Shown in pieces: positions 16,219 through 26,140 of a DNA stretch of 64,000 bases; the first letter of the stretch is position 1; each line of letters opens with the position of its first letter. Under the pieces are notes generated by a model. That model worked only from the letters and a program-made list of their open reading frames with translations, was not told the origin of the DNA and did no database searches. The position numbers and the translations under genes were made by a program. The stretch is from the NCBI RefSeq assembly GCF_024757985.1, contig NZ_CP103289.1, positions 2,604,001 to 2,668,000 on the forward strand, read 5' to 3'. The DNA is from Cellulomonas sp. NS3 (GTDB taxonomy: Bacteria > Actinomycetota > Actinomycetes > Actinomycetales > Cellulomonadaceae).

Positions 16219-18513
16219 TCAGAGCCGGGCCTCGAAGCGCGCGGTCAGCAGAGCCTCCGGCCGCGACGACGGCCCGACGAGCACCTCGAACGCCCCGGCC
16301 TCGACGACCCGGTGCCCCGCCGCGTCCACGACGGTGCACGCCGCGACGGGGAGCGTGAGCTCGACGGTCTCCGCCGCGCCGGGCGCCACCTCCACCCGCC
16401 GGTACGCCTTGAGCTCCCGGTCCGCCCAGCTCACGGACGCCACGGCGTCGCGCACGTACAGCTGCACGACCTCGTGGGCCGGGCGCTCCCCGACGTTGCG
16501 GACGGTGACCCGGGCGCGGACGGTGTCGTGGACCGTGTACGCGTCCGCGTCCAGCCGCAGGTCCTCGTAGACGACCTCGCTGTAACCGAGGCCGTGACCG
16601 AAGGGGAACGCCGGCCGCTGCGTGAGGTCGGCGTACCGGTCGCCGTGCTGGCCGCGGATCTGGTTGTAGTACGTCGGCTGCTGACCGACGTGCCGGGCGA
16701 ACGAGACCGGCAGCCGGCCCGCCGGCTCGACGACGCCGAGCAGCAGCTCCGCCAGCGCCTGACCGCCCTGCATGCCGGGGTTCGCGGCCCACACCAGGGC
16801 GCCTGCGCGGTCGGCGGACGCGGGCAGCACCAGCGGCTTCGACGCCAGCAGGACGACCACGGTGGGCGTCCCCGTGGCCACGACGGCGTCGAGCAGCGCG
16901 ACCTGCGACCCGACGAGCTCCAGCGTCGCGGTCGAGCGCGCCTCCCCGACGAGCTCGATGCGGTCACCGACGACGACGACGGCGACGTCCGCCGCGGCCG
17001 CGGCCTCGACGGCTGCGGCGAGCTGGTCCTCGTCGACCGGCGCCGGGACGACGACCGGCCAGCGCGGCTGCCCGTCGGGGAACCGGTCCCCCTCGGGGTC
17101 GGGCTCGAGCGTGAGGATCTCGGCGCCGCGGGCGTGGTCGACGGACCAGTCCACCGGGACCGTCGCCCGCAGCCCGTCGAGCACGGTGCGGATCATCGAG
17201 CGGGGGTGGCCGTCCGGCATCCAGTCCACCTGGCCCGAGCTGCCGGCCCAGTCGCCGAGCTGCGCCTGCGCGTCGTCGGCGAGCGGCCCGAGGACCGCGA
17301 CGCGCCGGGCCGGGCCGTGCCCGACCGCGCGGCCCGTGGCGTCCGTGGTGCCCGGCGTGAGCGGCAGCACGCCGTCGTTGCGCAGCAGCACCAGCGACCG
17401 GCGGGCGACCTCCAGGTTCAGCGCCGCGTGCTCGGGCGCGCCGACGCACGCACGGATGCGCTCCGCGTCGGGCACGCGCGGATCCTCGAACAGCCCGAGC
17501 TCGAACTTGAGCGTGAGGATGCGGGCGGCGGCGCGGTCGAGGTCCGGCTCCGCGAGCAGGCCGCGGTCGACGGCCTCCAGCGCGCCCTCGAAGAACCGGG
17601 GCGTGGCCATGATCATGTCGTTGCCGGCCCGCACCGCGGCGGCGGCGGCGTGGGCGAGGTCGGGCTGCACCTTCTGCTCCCACACCATGCGGCCCACGTT
17701 GTCCCAGTCGGTGACGAGGATGCCGGTGTAGCCCCACTCGCCGCGCAGCACCTCGGTGAGCAGCCACTCGTTGACGGTGATCGGCACCCCGTCGAGGGTC
17801 TGGTAGCCGAGCATGAACGTGCGGCACCCCTCCCGGGCGACCCGCTCGAACGGCGGCAGGAACCACGAGCGCAGCTTGCGGTGCGAGAGGTCCGCCTCGC
17901 TCGCGTCCCGGCCGCCCTGCGTCTCGGAGTAGCCGGCGAAGTGCTTCGCGGAGGCGAGCACGGCGGTCGCGTCGCCGAGCCCGCCGCCCTGGTACCCCCG
18001 CACCATCGCCGAGGCGAGCTCGCCGATGAGGAACGGGTCCTCGCCGAACGTCTCGTCGACGCGGCCCCACCGCAGGTCACGGGCGATGCACAGCACCGGG
18101 GAGAACGTCCAGTGGATGCCGGTCGCGGCGGCCTCGACGGCGGTCGCACGGGCCACCCGCTCCACGAGCCCGGCGTCCCACGCAGCGGCCATGCCCAGCT
18201 GGGTCGGGAAGATCGTCGCGCCCTCGAAGAACGAGTGGCCGTGGATGCAGTCCTCCGCGACCAGCAGCGGGATGCGCAGCGGCGTGCGGGCGACGAGCTC
18301 GTGCTGGCGCGCGAGGTGCTCGGGCGACGCGTGCAGGATCGAGCCGACGTGGCGCTCCAGCACCTGGTCGTCGATGCCCTCGCGCGCGTCGAGCTGCATC
18401 ATCTGCCCGACCTTCTGCTCCACGCTCATGCGGGAGACCAGGTCGGCGACGCGCTCGTCGACCGGCAGCGCCGGGTCGAGGTAGGGGGCGGTGCCGACGT
18501 CGGTGGCGGTCAC
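16219..18513 (-). CDS. GH3 beta-glycosidase, last gene of the Opp-type importer operon
   Basis: A 764-residue intracellular GH3 enzyme with no signal peptide. The N-terminal TIM-barrel domain contains IPLLVAEDCIHGHSFFEGAT, SAKHFAGYSETQGGRD, and the nucleophile Asp in GILVTDWDNVGRM near residue 268. The alpha/beta sandwich follows (SLVLLRNDGVLPL, VAVVVVGDRIE), then PFGHGLGYSEVVYEDL and an Fn3-like tail. It hydrolyses terminal beta-linked sugars from oligosaccharides, probably glucose or xylose. The GTG start overlaps the permease stop (GTGA, 18510-18513). This places it in the same transcript as the importer and implies that it cleaves what the importer brings in. Confidence 0.9.
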   Translation of the reverse strand: MTATDVGTAPYLDPALPVDERVADLVSRMSVEQKVGQMMQLDAREGIDDQVLERHVGSILHASPEHLARQHELVARTPLRIPLLVAEDCIHGHSFFEGATIFPTQLGMAAAWDAGLVERVARATAVEAAATGIHWTFSPVLCIARDLRWGRVDETFGEDPFLIGELASAMVRGYQGGGLGDATAVLASAKHFAGYSETQGGRDASEADLSHRKLRSWFLPPFERVAREGCRTFMLGYQTLDGVPITVNEWLLTEVLRGEWGYTGILVTDWDNVGRMVWEQKVQPDLAHAAAAAVRAGNDMIMATPRFFEGALEAVDRGLLAEPDLDRAAARILTLKFELGLFEDPRVPDAERIRACVGAPEHAALNLEVARRSLVLLRNDGVLPLTPGTTDATGRAVGHGPARRVAVLGPLADDAQAQLGDWAGSSGQVDWMPDGHPRSMIRTVLDGLRATVPVDWSVDHARGAEILTLEPDPEGDRFPDGQPRWPVVVPAPVDEDQLAAAVEAAAAADVAVVVVGDRIELVGEARSTATLELVGSQVALLDAVVATGTPTVVVLLASKPLVLPASADRAGALVWAANPGMQGGQALAELLLGVVEPAGRLPVSFARHVGQQPTYYNQIRGQHGDRYADLTQRPAFPFGHGLGYSEVVYEDLRLDADAYTVHDTVRARVTVRNVGERPAHEVVQLYVRDAVASVSWADRELKAYRRVEVAPGAAETVELTLPVAACTVVDAAGHRVVEAGAFEVLVGPSSRPEALLTARFEARL

Positions 18514-19526
18514 GCGTCGTCCGAGGTGGACGTCGTGGTCCGCACGGCCGTCACCGGGTCGTTGACGTCGAGGCCCCGCCTCTTCATGGCGCGGGCGCGC
18601 TCGCCGGCGGACCGCAGGCGCGGGTTGACGTACTCGTCGATCCCGAAGTTGATGAGCGACAGCGCCACGCCGATGGCGGCGATGCACAGCCCCGGCGGCA
18701 GGAACCACCACCACTGGTTCTGCCGGAACGCTCCCTGGGCGCCGGCCCAGTTCAGGATCGTGCCCCAGTTGTAGGTGTTCACCGGGATCACCCCGATGTA
18801 GGAGAGCGTCGTCAGGCCGAGGATCGCGGCGGTCACCGTGCCGACGAAGCTCGCCGCGATGAGCGCCATGAGGTTGGGCAGCATCTCGTTGCCGATGATG
18901 CGGCGCAGCGGCTCGCCGTTCGCGCGGGCGGCCTGGACGAAGTCGCGGTTGCGGAGCGACATCGTCTGCGCGCGCAGCACCCGGGCCCCCCAGGCCCAGC
19001 CCGTGAGGCCCAGCACGGCAGCGATCACCACGAGCGGGGGGTCGTCGAACATCGAGGCCACGATGATGATCAGCGGCAGCCCCGGGATGACGAGGAAGAC
19101 GTTCGTCAGCGCCGAGAGGCTCTCGCTGCGCCAGCCGCGCAGGTAGCCCGCGACGACCCCGACGACGACCGCGATGATCGTCGCCATGATCGCGGCGAGG
19201 AAGCCGACGACGATCACGCCGCGCGTGCCGTGGACGACCTGGCTGAGCACGTCCTCACCGAGGTGGGTCGTGCCGAGCCAGTGCTCCGCCGACGGCGGCT
19301 GCAGGCGCGCCGTGTTGTCGACCTTGGTGGGCGAGTACGGCGCGAGGACGTCCGCGAGGATCGCGACGAGCACGAAGAACCCGAGGATCGCCAGGCCGGT
19401 GATCGACTTGCGGTTGCGGAACATCGCGAAGGCGGACGCCAGGCGGACGCGGACCGTCGCCCTCGGACGCGGTGCGCGCACCGGGGCGAGCTCGGGCGCC
19501 GGCTCCGTGCGGAGGTCGGTGGTCAT
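18510..19526 (-). CDS. ABC importer permease, DppC/OppC type
   Basis: A 338-residue inner-membrane permease of the peptide/nickel-type importer family. It has an N-terminal OppC_N-type helix (SITGLAILGFFVLVAILADV) and then HWLGTTHLGEDVLSQVVHGT, the usual OppC signature. The cytoplasmic coupling loop is ANGEPLRRIIGNEMLPNLM (EAA-like region). About six helices are visible. The sequence QNQWWWFLPPGLCIAAIGV is typical of the C-terminal part. The neighbouring GH3 gene points to oligosaccharide rather than peptide transport, as known for Opp-like sugar importers in several polysaccharide degraders. Confidence 0.88.
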   Translation of the reverse strand: MTTDLRTEPAPELAPVRAPRPRATVRVRLASAFAMFRNRKSITGLAILGFFVLVAILADVLAPYSPTKVDNTARLQPPSAEHWLGTTHLGEDVLSQVVHGTRGVIVVGFLAAIMATIIAVVVGVVAGYLRGWRSESLSALTNVFLVIPGLPLIIIVASMFDDPPLVVIAAVLGLTGWAWGARVLRAQTMSLRNRDFVQAARANGEPLRRIIGNEMLPNLMALIAASFVGTVTAAILGLTTLSYIGVIPVNTYNWGTILNWAGAQGAFRQNQWWWFLPPGLCIAAIGVALSLINFGIDEYVNPRLRSAGERARAMKRRGLDVNDPVTAVRTTTSTSDDA

Positions 19527-19529
19527 GGT

Positions 19530-20603
19530 TCAGGCCTCCGTCTGGCGGGTGCGAGGGTCGAGGAACGCGTAGGCGACGTCGGCCAGGATGTTGGCGACGA
19601 GCACGGACAGCGTGATCACGAGGAACACGCCCTGCATCAGGGCGTAGTCCTTCGCGTTGGTGGCGTCCAGGAGCAGCTTCCCGACGCCGGGGTAGCTGAA
19701 GACCATCTCCATGACGATGGTGCCGCCGACGATGAACCCGATCGAGAGCGCGAAGCTCTGGATCTGCGGGAGCACGGCGTTGCGCGCGGCGTAGCGCCAG
19801 AGCACGCGGCTGTTGGGCAGGCCCTTGGCCTGCGCCACCGTGACGTAGTCCTCGTCGAGCACCGTAAGCATCATGTTGCGCATCCCCAGCATCCAGCCGC
19901 CGAGCGAGGCGATCACGATGGTCACCGCGGGCAGCGTGCCGTGGTGGACGACCTGGCCGATGAACTCCGCCGACCACTCCGGCCGCATCCCGACCCCGTA
20001 GGCCTTGCCGATGGGGAACCACCCGAGGTTCACCGAGAACAGCGCGATCCCCAGCAGCCCCAGCCAGAAGTAGGGGATCGTCGCGAGGAACGTGGTCACG
20101 GGGATGAGCGCGTCGAGCCGGCTCCCCCGGCGCCAGCCGACGATCGCGCCGCCGACGGTCCCGATCGCGAACGAGACGACGGTCGCGAAGCCGACGAGGC
20201 CCACGGTCCACGGCAGCGCCTGGCTGATCACCTCGGTGACCGGGCGCAGGCCGTGCAGCAGCGAGACGCCGAGGTCGCCCCGAAGCAGCAGGGCCCAGTA
20301 GTCGACGTACTGCTGCACGAGGGTCTTGTCGGTGTCCAGGCCGAGCAGCGACCGCAGCGCGTCGGCCGCCTCGGGGCTGACGTTGCGGTTGCGGGACAGG
20401 TACTGGTCGACCGCGTCGCCCTTCATCATGCGCGGCAGGAAGAAGTTGATCGTGACCGCGGCCCACAGGGTGAAGAGGTAGAACGCGGCGCGCCCGGCGA
20501 GGAACCGCCACGGGATACGCGAGCGGCCCTTGACGGCGGTGGTCGCCGTGGTGCCGACCTCGAGGGCGTCCTGGGTGGGCATCGCGGGCTGGACGGCGGT
20601 CAC
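19530..20603 (-). CDS. ABC importer permease, DppB/OppB type
   Basis: A 357-residue permease. The first helix FYLFTLWAAVTINFFLPRM and the following periplasmic NRNVSPEAADALRSLLGLD are OppB-like. The core includes ATIPYFWLGLLGIALFSV and the coupling segment QAKGLPNSRVLWRYAARNA. The late motif VMEMVFSYPGVGKLLLDAT is the strongest family marker. GTG start overlaps the stop of the ATPase gene (GTGA, 20600-20603), and its own stop lies 3 bp before the OppC start. It forms the heterodimeric channel with the protein encoded at 18510. Confidence 0.88.
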   Translation of the reverse strand: MTAVQPAMPTQDALEVGTTATTAVKGRSRIPWRFLAGRAAFYLFTLWAAVTINFFLPRMMKGDAVDQYLSRNRNVSPEAADALRSLLGLDTDKTLVQQYVDYWALLLRGDLGVSLLHGLRPVTEVISQALPWTVGLVGFATVVSFAIGTVGGAIVGWRRGSRLDALIPVTTFLATIPYFWLGLLGIALFSVNLGWFPIGKAYGVGMRPEWSAEFIGQVVHHGTLPAVTIVIASLGGWMLGMRNMMLTVLDEDYVTVAQAKGLPNSRVLWRYAARNAVLPQIQSFALSIGFIVGGTIVMEMVFSYPGVGKLLLDATNAKDYALMQGVFLVITLSVLVANILADVAYAFLDPRTRQTEA

Positions 20604-21405
20604 AGCGCACCTCCGAGCGAGCCGGACAGCGAGGCGAAGTGCGCCTCGGGGTCGGGGGACGCCGCGCGCAGCTCCCGGGTGTAGGGGTCCTGCGGGCGGA
20701 GGATGACGTCGTCGGCCGGGCCGCGCTCGACGACCCGTCCCTGGTTGAGCACCATGATCTCGTCGCTGAAGTGCCGGGCGGTCGCCAGGTCGTGGGTGAT
20801 GTAGAGCACGCCCAGACCCTCCTCCCGCCGCAGGTCGGCGAGCAGGTTGAGCACCCCGAGGCGGATCGAGACGTCGAGCATGGAGACCGGCTCGTCGGCC
20901 ACGAGGAGGCGCGGCCGGGAGGCCAGCGCCCGGGCGATCGCGACGCGTTGCCGCTGGCCGCCCGACAGCTCGTGCGGGCGGCGGTCGACCACCACGTCGG
21001 GGTCGAGCCGCACCCGCTCCAGCAGCCGCCGCACCTCGTCCTCCTGCTCGGACCGGGGCACCACGTCGTCGAGGCGCAGCGGTCGCTCGAGGTGATAGCG
21101 CACGGAGTGGTACGGGTTGAGCGACGCGAACGGGTCCTGGAAGACCATCCGCAGCTTCTGGCGGTACGCCCGCAGCCCGGCCCCGCGGCGCGGGATCGGC
21201 TCCCCGTCGAGGCGGACCTGCCCGCTCGTCGGCGTCTCGAGCTGCGTGAGGATCTTCGCGATCGTCGACTTGCCGCTGCCGGACTGGCCGACGAGCCCGA
21301 TCGTCTGACCGGACGTCAGGGTGAAGCTCACGTCGTCGAGCGCCTTGATCTGGCCTGCGCCACGGACCGCGTAGGTCTTGGTGACGCCGTCGAACTCCAG
21401 GACGG

Positions 21406-21409
<4 letters not shown>
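20600..21409 (-). CDS. ABC importer ATPase, OppF/DppF type
   Basis: A 269-residue nucleotide-binding protein with all motifs: Walker [14 protein letters not shown]-loop [12 protein letters not shown], signature [17 protein letters not shown], Walker [13 protein letters not shown], and H-loop [14 protein letters not shown]. It ends with [16 protein letters not shown], the shortened C-terminal region of OppF-type subunits. Start ATG 21409 overlaps the stop of the partner ATPase. It powers uptake together with the protein at 21406. Confidence 0.9.
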
Positions 21410-22230
<821 letters not shown>

Positions 22231-22263
22231 CAGTGCGGGCTCGCTCTCGTGGATGTCGGCGAT

Positions 22264-22295
22264 GGCGGGGCGGGTGCGCGCGCACCCGCCCCGCC
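22264..22295 (-). terminator. Intra-operon hairpin after the binding-protein gene
   Basis: A perfect 14-bp stem (GGCGGGGCGGGTGC / GCACCCGCCCCGCC) with a 4-nt loop GCGC lies between the substrate-binding protein stop and the first ATPase. Such hairpins commonly protect or partly end the transcript, so that the binding protein is made in excess over the membrane parts. That use here is inference. Confidence 0.5.
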
Positions 22296-22305
22296 GTGGA
22301 CGGGA

Positions 22306-23967
22306 CTACTCGGCGGGCTCCAGGTTCACCAGGACCTGGACGACCCCCGGCTGCGTCGGGTCGGCGGACGCGTACGCGTCCTCCTCCGACGGCCACCCGA
22401 CGTAGTTGCGGGTGTTGAACTCACCGAGCAGCGGGTGCGAGCCGAGCGGGATGGCCGGCACCTGCTCGACGAACGCCTTCTGCAGCACGGCCGAGGCGGC
22501 CGCGCGGTCCTCGTCGGAGGACGCGGTGGCGTAGGTGTTCAGCGCCTCGGTGACCGCGGGGTCGTTGAACCGGCCGAAGTTGAACTGCGCCTTGTCGTCG
22601 ACGATCCACTTCGGGTCCATCGTCGAGGTGTACAGGCCGTACGCGTTCCCGGTGTCCTCGAGCCAGTGGATGATCGCCTGGAAGGTGCCCTCCTGGCGCG
22701 CGGCGTCCCAGCCGCCCCAGTCGGGCTGGTCGACGACGACCTCGATGCCCAGGGCCTCGTTCAGCTCCTCGGCGATCAGCGCCTGCTCCGTGTTCCAGTC
22801 GCTCCACCCGGCGGGCACGGAGATCGTGAACGAGACCCGCTCGCCGTCGGGGTCGACCAGGGCCTCGTCCTGCCAGGTGTAGCCGGCGTCGGTGAGGATC
22901 TGCCGGGCCTTGTCGACGTCGACCGAGTAGTCCTCGCCCTGGTACTCGGGGACGATCTCGTCCTCCAGCACTCCGCCGAGCCCGGTGGCGTTCCAGACGA
23001 CCTCGCTCGCGCCCTCACGGGCGATGTCGACGTAGGCCTGACGGTCGATCGTCCAGGCGAGCGCCTTGCGCAGCGCCACGTCGTCGAACGGCTTGGTCTG
23101 CAGGTTCATGAACAGCGTGCCGGCGCCCGCGGTGGGCGCGGCGAGGAACTGGTTGTCCTCGTCGGCGGACAGGTAGCTGTCCTCGATCTGCGGGATGAAC
23201 GCCTGAGCCCAGTCGGCCTCGCCCGAGACGAGCGCCGTGGTGAGGGCGGCGTTGTCGCCGTAGGAGATGTAGTGCAGCTCGGGCACCGCCAGCTCGCCAC
23301 CCCAGTAGTCGGGGTTCGCCTCGAGGGTGACGGACTCCGTCGACCACGAGTCGAGCACGTACGGACCGGTGCCCACGGCCAGGCCGTCCTCCGTCAGCGG
23401 GTCGGTGTTCGGGTCGGCGATGTTCTCCCAGATGTGCTTCGGCACGATCGGGGTGTGCAGCACCCGCGCCTGGGCGGTGTACTTCGAGTTGGCGAACTTC
23501 AGGGTGATGGCGTCGCCGTCGACCGTCGCGCCCTCGTAGCCCAGACCCGAGGTGTCGGTGAGCGTGCCGTTGAGGTACTGGTCGAAGGTGAAGACGATGT
23601 CGTCACCGGTGAACTCGGTGCCGTCGCTCCACGTCACGCCGCTGCGCGGGACCACCGTGAGCTCGGTGTAGTCGTCGTTCCACTCCACCGACTCGGCGAG
23701 CCACGGGGTGGTCCCGAGGTCCCCCGTGGGGTTCACGAGCGCCAGCGGTTCGAAGATCACCTTGGCGTAGCCGTACTTCGAGGCCGACGAGTCCCCCAGG
23801 TACGGGTTGTGCGACTCGGTGGTGATCGCGCCGTCGGGCTTCGCGATCGTGAGGGCGGCGCCGCCTTCGGCAGGGGTGCCGGCGGTGCCGTCCTGTGACG
23901 ACGAGCAGGCGGTCAGCACGAGCGCCGTCGCGACGCTCAGGGTGACGAGGGAGGACCGTAGCTTCAT
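22306..23967 (-). CDS. Extracellular solute-binding protein family 5 (lipoprotein) of the Opp-type importer
   Basis: A 553-residue lipoprotein. The signal peptide ends in LVLTACSSS, a lipobox with Cys near residue 21. The mature part has the family-5 motifs: TTPWLAESVEWNDDYTELTV, VTWSDGTEFTGDDIVFTFDQ, LALRKALAWTIDR-like FDDVALRKALAWTIDRQAYV, and the late GWSDWNTEQALIAEELNEAL. It would capture an oligosaccharide or peptide outside the membrane; the linked GH3 gene favours a beta-linked oligosaccharide. The ATG at 23967 follows AAGGAGAA. A 22-bp dyad matching the TetR operator lies about 80 bp upstream. Confidence 0.9.
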   Translation of the reverse strand: MKLRSSLVTLSVATALVLTACSSSQDGTAGTPAEGGAALTIAKPDGAITTESHNPYLGDSSASKYGYAKVIFEPLALVNPTGDLGTTPWLAESVEWNDDYTELTVVPRSGVTWSDGTEFTGDDIVFTFDQYLNGTLTDTSGLGYEGATVDGDAITLKFANSKYTAQARVLHTPIVPKHIWENIADPNTDPLTEDGLAVGTGPYVLDSWSTESVTLEANPDYWGGELAVPELHYISYGDNAALTTALVSGEADWAQAFIPQIEDSYLSADEDNQFLAAPTAGAGTLFMNLQTKPFDDVALRKALAWTIDRQAYVDIAREGASEVVWNATGLGGVLEDEIVPEYQGEDYSVDVDKARQILTDAGYTWQDEALVDPDGERVSFTISVPAGWSDWNTEQALIAEELNEALGIEVVVDQPDWGGWDAARQEGTFQAIIHWLEDTGNAYGLYTSTMDPKWIVDDKAQFNFGRFNDPAVTEALNTYATASSDEDRAAASAVLQKAFVEQVPAIPLGSHPLLGEFNTRNYVGWPSEEDAYASADPTQPGVVQVLVNLEPAE

Positions 23968-24045
23968 TGCTTCTCCTTCGATGTGCGGGGGTACGGTGCG
24001 GCCGCAACCCCAGGGCGCTCTCCACGATGAGGGTGCGCGGCGTGA

Positions 24046-24067
24046 ACTTACCGATGAGTCAGTAAGT
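24046..24067. promoter_or_regulatory. Probable TetR operator, copy 2, in the importer operon promoter
   Basis: Arms ACTTACCGA and TCAGTAAGT (8 of 9 pairs) form a 22-bp dyad of the same length and centre as the site at 15563-15584. Its right half GTCAGTAA is the exact complement of TTACTGAC in copy 1. It lies about 80 bp upstream of the binding-protein ATG. TTTACA at 24072-24077 (minus strand) could be an associated -35 element. Confidence 0.6.
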
Positions 24068-24219
24068 ATGTAAATCCCCGGCGTCGACTCGACACCATCT
24101 CGATGCACGATCGTGACCTCGGTGCGACGACCGCGAGCCTCCGTGGACCGGCGCCGGCTCGACCCGCGCGCAGCGGCGCTCGCGCCGGCGGGGCGTCGCC
24201 CGGGGGTAGCGTGCCCGGC

Positions 24220-24996
24220 ATGCGACTGCGACAGCTCGCCTGGCGGGCCTGCTACGAGCTGCTCGCGGCGCGCGTGCGGCGCCCCGAGTGGGCGTTCATG
24301 AACTACGGGTACGCCCCGCTCGACCCCGCGCTGCCGCCGCTCGCGCTGGACCCCGCGGACGAGGTCGACCGGCTGAGCGTGCAGCTCTACGCGCACACGC
24401 TCGAGGGCGTCGACGTCGCCGGCACCGACGTGCTGGAGGTCGGCTCCGGGCGCGGCGGCGGGGCGTCCTGGGTCGCCCGGTCGCTCGGCCCGCGGACGAC
24501 GACCGGGCTCGACTTCTCGGCCGCGGCCGTCGGGCTCTCCCGGCGCGACCGCCGCGGCCCGGGGCTGCGCTTCGTGCGCGGGGACGCCCAGGCGATGCCG
24601 TTCCGCGACGCCTCGTTCGACGTCGTCGTCAACGTCGAGTCCTCGCACTGCTACGGCTCGGTGGAGGAGTTCGTGGCCGAGGTGCACCGCGTCCTGCGCC
24701 CGGGCGGGACGTTCGTGTGGGCCGACCTGCGCGGCGCCGACGACGTCGCCGCGACGCGCGCACAGCTCGCGTCGAGCGGTCTCGTGCCGGTCCGCGAGCG
24801 CGACATCACCGCCGAGGTGCTGCACGCGCTCCGCCTCGACGACGCGCGCAGGGCCGGGCTCGTGCGCGCCTGGATCCCGCGTCCGTTCCACCGCGTGTTC
24901 CGGCCGTTCGCCGGCCTCGAGGGCACGCGCAACCACGAGGGGTTCGCGGCCGGCACCCTGCGGTACCTGAGCGCCCGGCTCGTCCGACCGGCCTGA
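24220..24996 (+). CDS. SAM-dependent methyltransferase (class I)
   Basis: A 258-residue Rossmann-fold methyltransferase. Motif I is VLEVGSGRGGGASW at about residue 70, followed by TTGLDFS (motif II acidic region), GDAQAMPFRDASFDVVVNVE (motifs Post I to IV), and HRVLRPGGTFVWADLR. The GRGGGAS form of motif I and the N-terminal AFMNYGYA stretch resemble mycobacterial lipid or glycolipid methyltransferases such as the phthiotriol type, but the substrate cannot be fixed. The start ATG 24220 is chosen over upstream Pro/Ala-rich codons. It is divergent from the importer operon and shares the 250-bp region that holds operator copy 2. Confidence 0.8.
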   Translation: MRLRQLAWRACYELLAARVRRPEWAFMNYGYAPLDPALPPLALDPADEVDRLSVQLYAHTLEGVDVAGTDVLEVGSGRGGGASWVARSLGPRTTTGLDFSAAAVGLSRRDRRGPGLRFVRGDAQAMPFRDASFDVVVNVESSHCYGSVEEFVAEVHRVLRPGGTFVWADLRGADDVAATRAQLASSGLVPVRERDITAEVLHALRLDDARRAGLVRAWIPRPFHRVFRPFAGLEGTRNHEGFAAGTLRYLSARLVRPA

Positions 24997-25116
24997 CCGC
25001 GACCCGCGCGACCGGCCTCCCGTCCGGTGCGCGCGCACGGGGGATGATGGGGCGCCGGCACCGGGCCGGCCGTCAGCACAGCCGGCGGCGTCGCGCGCCG
25101 CGAGGGAGGCAGCACC

Positions 25117-26133
25117 ATGACCGTCGTCGACAACGCCGTCTACGTCGCCGGGCGCCGGCACAGCGAGCCCCGCTCCCTGACGCAGACGTACGAGACGCTG
25201 CGCGAGGCGCACGGCATGGCGTGGATCGGCCTGTACCGGCCCGACACGCTCGAGATCACCTCGGTCGCGCACGAGTTCGCCATCCACCCGCTCGCCGTCG
25301 AGGACACCGTCAAGGCCCACCAGCGCCCCAAGCTCGAGCGCTACGGCGACGTGCTGTTCACCGTGCTGCGACCCGCGCGGTACATCGACTCCGAGGAGCG
25401 CGTCGAGTTCGGCGAGCTGCACGTCTTCACGGGGCGCGACTTCGTGCTGACCGTCCGGCACGCCGAGTCGCCCGACCTCGCGCGCGTGCGCCGGCGCATG
25501 GAGGCGACGCCCGGGCTGCTGCGGCTCGGCTCGGAGGCGGTGCTGTACGCGATCCTCGACGAGGTCGTCGACGAGTACGCGCCCGTCGTCGCGGGCCTGC
25601 AGAACGACATCGACGAGATCGAGGACGAGCTCTTCGCGGGCGACCCGAACGTCTCGCGGCGCATCTACGAGCTGTTCCGCGAGGTCATGGCGTTCCAGCG
25701 CGCGACGCACCCGCTGCTGGACATGCTCGAGGGGCTCGCCGCCGGCGCCTCGAAGTACGACGTGGACGAGGAGCTGCGCCGCAACCTGCGCGACGTGCAG
25801 GACCACGTGGTGCGCGTCGTCGAGCGCGTCGACGCGTTCCGGGCCCTGCTGCAGAACGCGCTCACGGTCAACGCGACCGTGGTCGCCGAGCGGCAGAACG
25901 AGGAGATGCGCGCGATGACCCAGGCGAGCCTCGACCAGAACGAGGAGGTCAAGAAGATCTCCTCGTGGGCGGCGATCCTGTTCGCGCCCGCGCTCGTCGG
26001 GACCGTGTACGGGATGAACTTCGAGCACATGCCCGAGCTCGACTGGCGCTACGGCTACCCGCTCGCGCTCGCGCTCATGGTGGCGGGGTCGCTCGCGCTG
26101 TTCGCGGTGTTCCGCGCCCGCCGCTGGCTCTGA
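25117..26133 (+). CDS. corA: CorA-family magnesium/cobalt transporter
   Basis: A 338-residue CorA channel of normal length. A soluble N-terminal domain (HEFAIHPLAVEDTVKAHQRP, the conserved EDxxxxxQRPK-like patch) is followed by a long helix region (LQNDIDEIEDELFAGD). Two C-terminal membrane helices follow; the first ends in the obligatory YGMNFEHMPELDW loop (GMN selectivity motif plus MPE). It conducts Mg2+ or Co2+ into the cell as a pentamer. GAGGGAGG precedes the ATG. Confidence 0.93.
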   Translation: MTVVDNAVYVAGRRHSEPRSLTQTYETLREAHGMAWIGLYRPDTLEITSVAHEFAIHPLAVEDTVKAHQRPKLERYGDVLFTVLRPARYIDSEERVEFGELHVFTGRDFVLTVRHAESPDLARVRRRMEATPGLLRLGSEAVLYAILDEVVDEYAPVVAGLQNDIDEIEDELFAGDPNVSRRIYELFREVMAFQRATHPLLDMLEGLAAGASKYDVDEELRRNLRDVQDHVVRVVERVDAFRALLQNALTVNATVVAERQNEEMRAMTQASLDQNEEVKKISSWAAILFAPALVGTVYGMNFEHMPELDWRYGYPLALALMVAGSLALFAVFRARRWL

Positions 26134-26140
26134 CCGCGCG

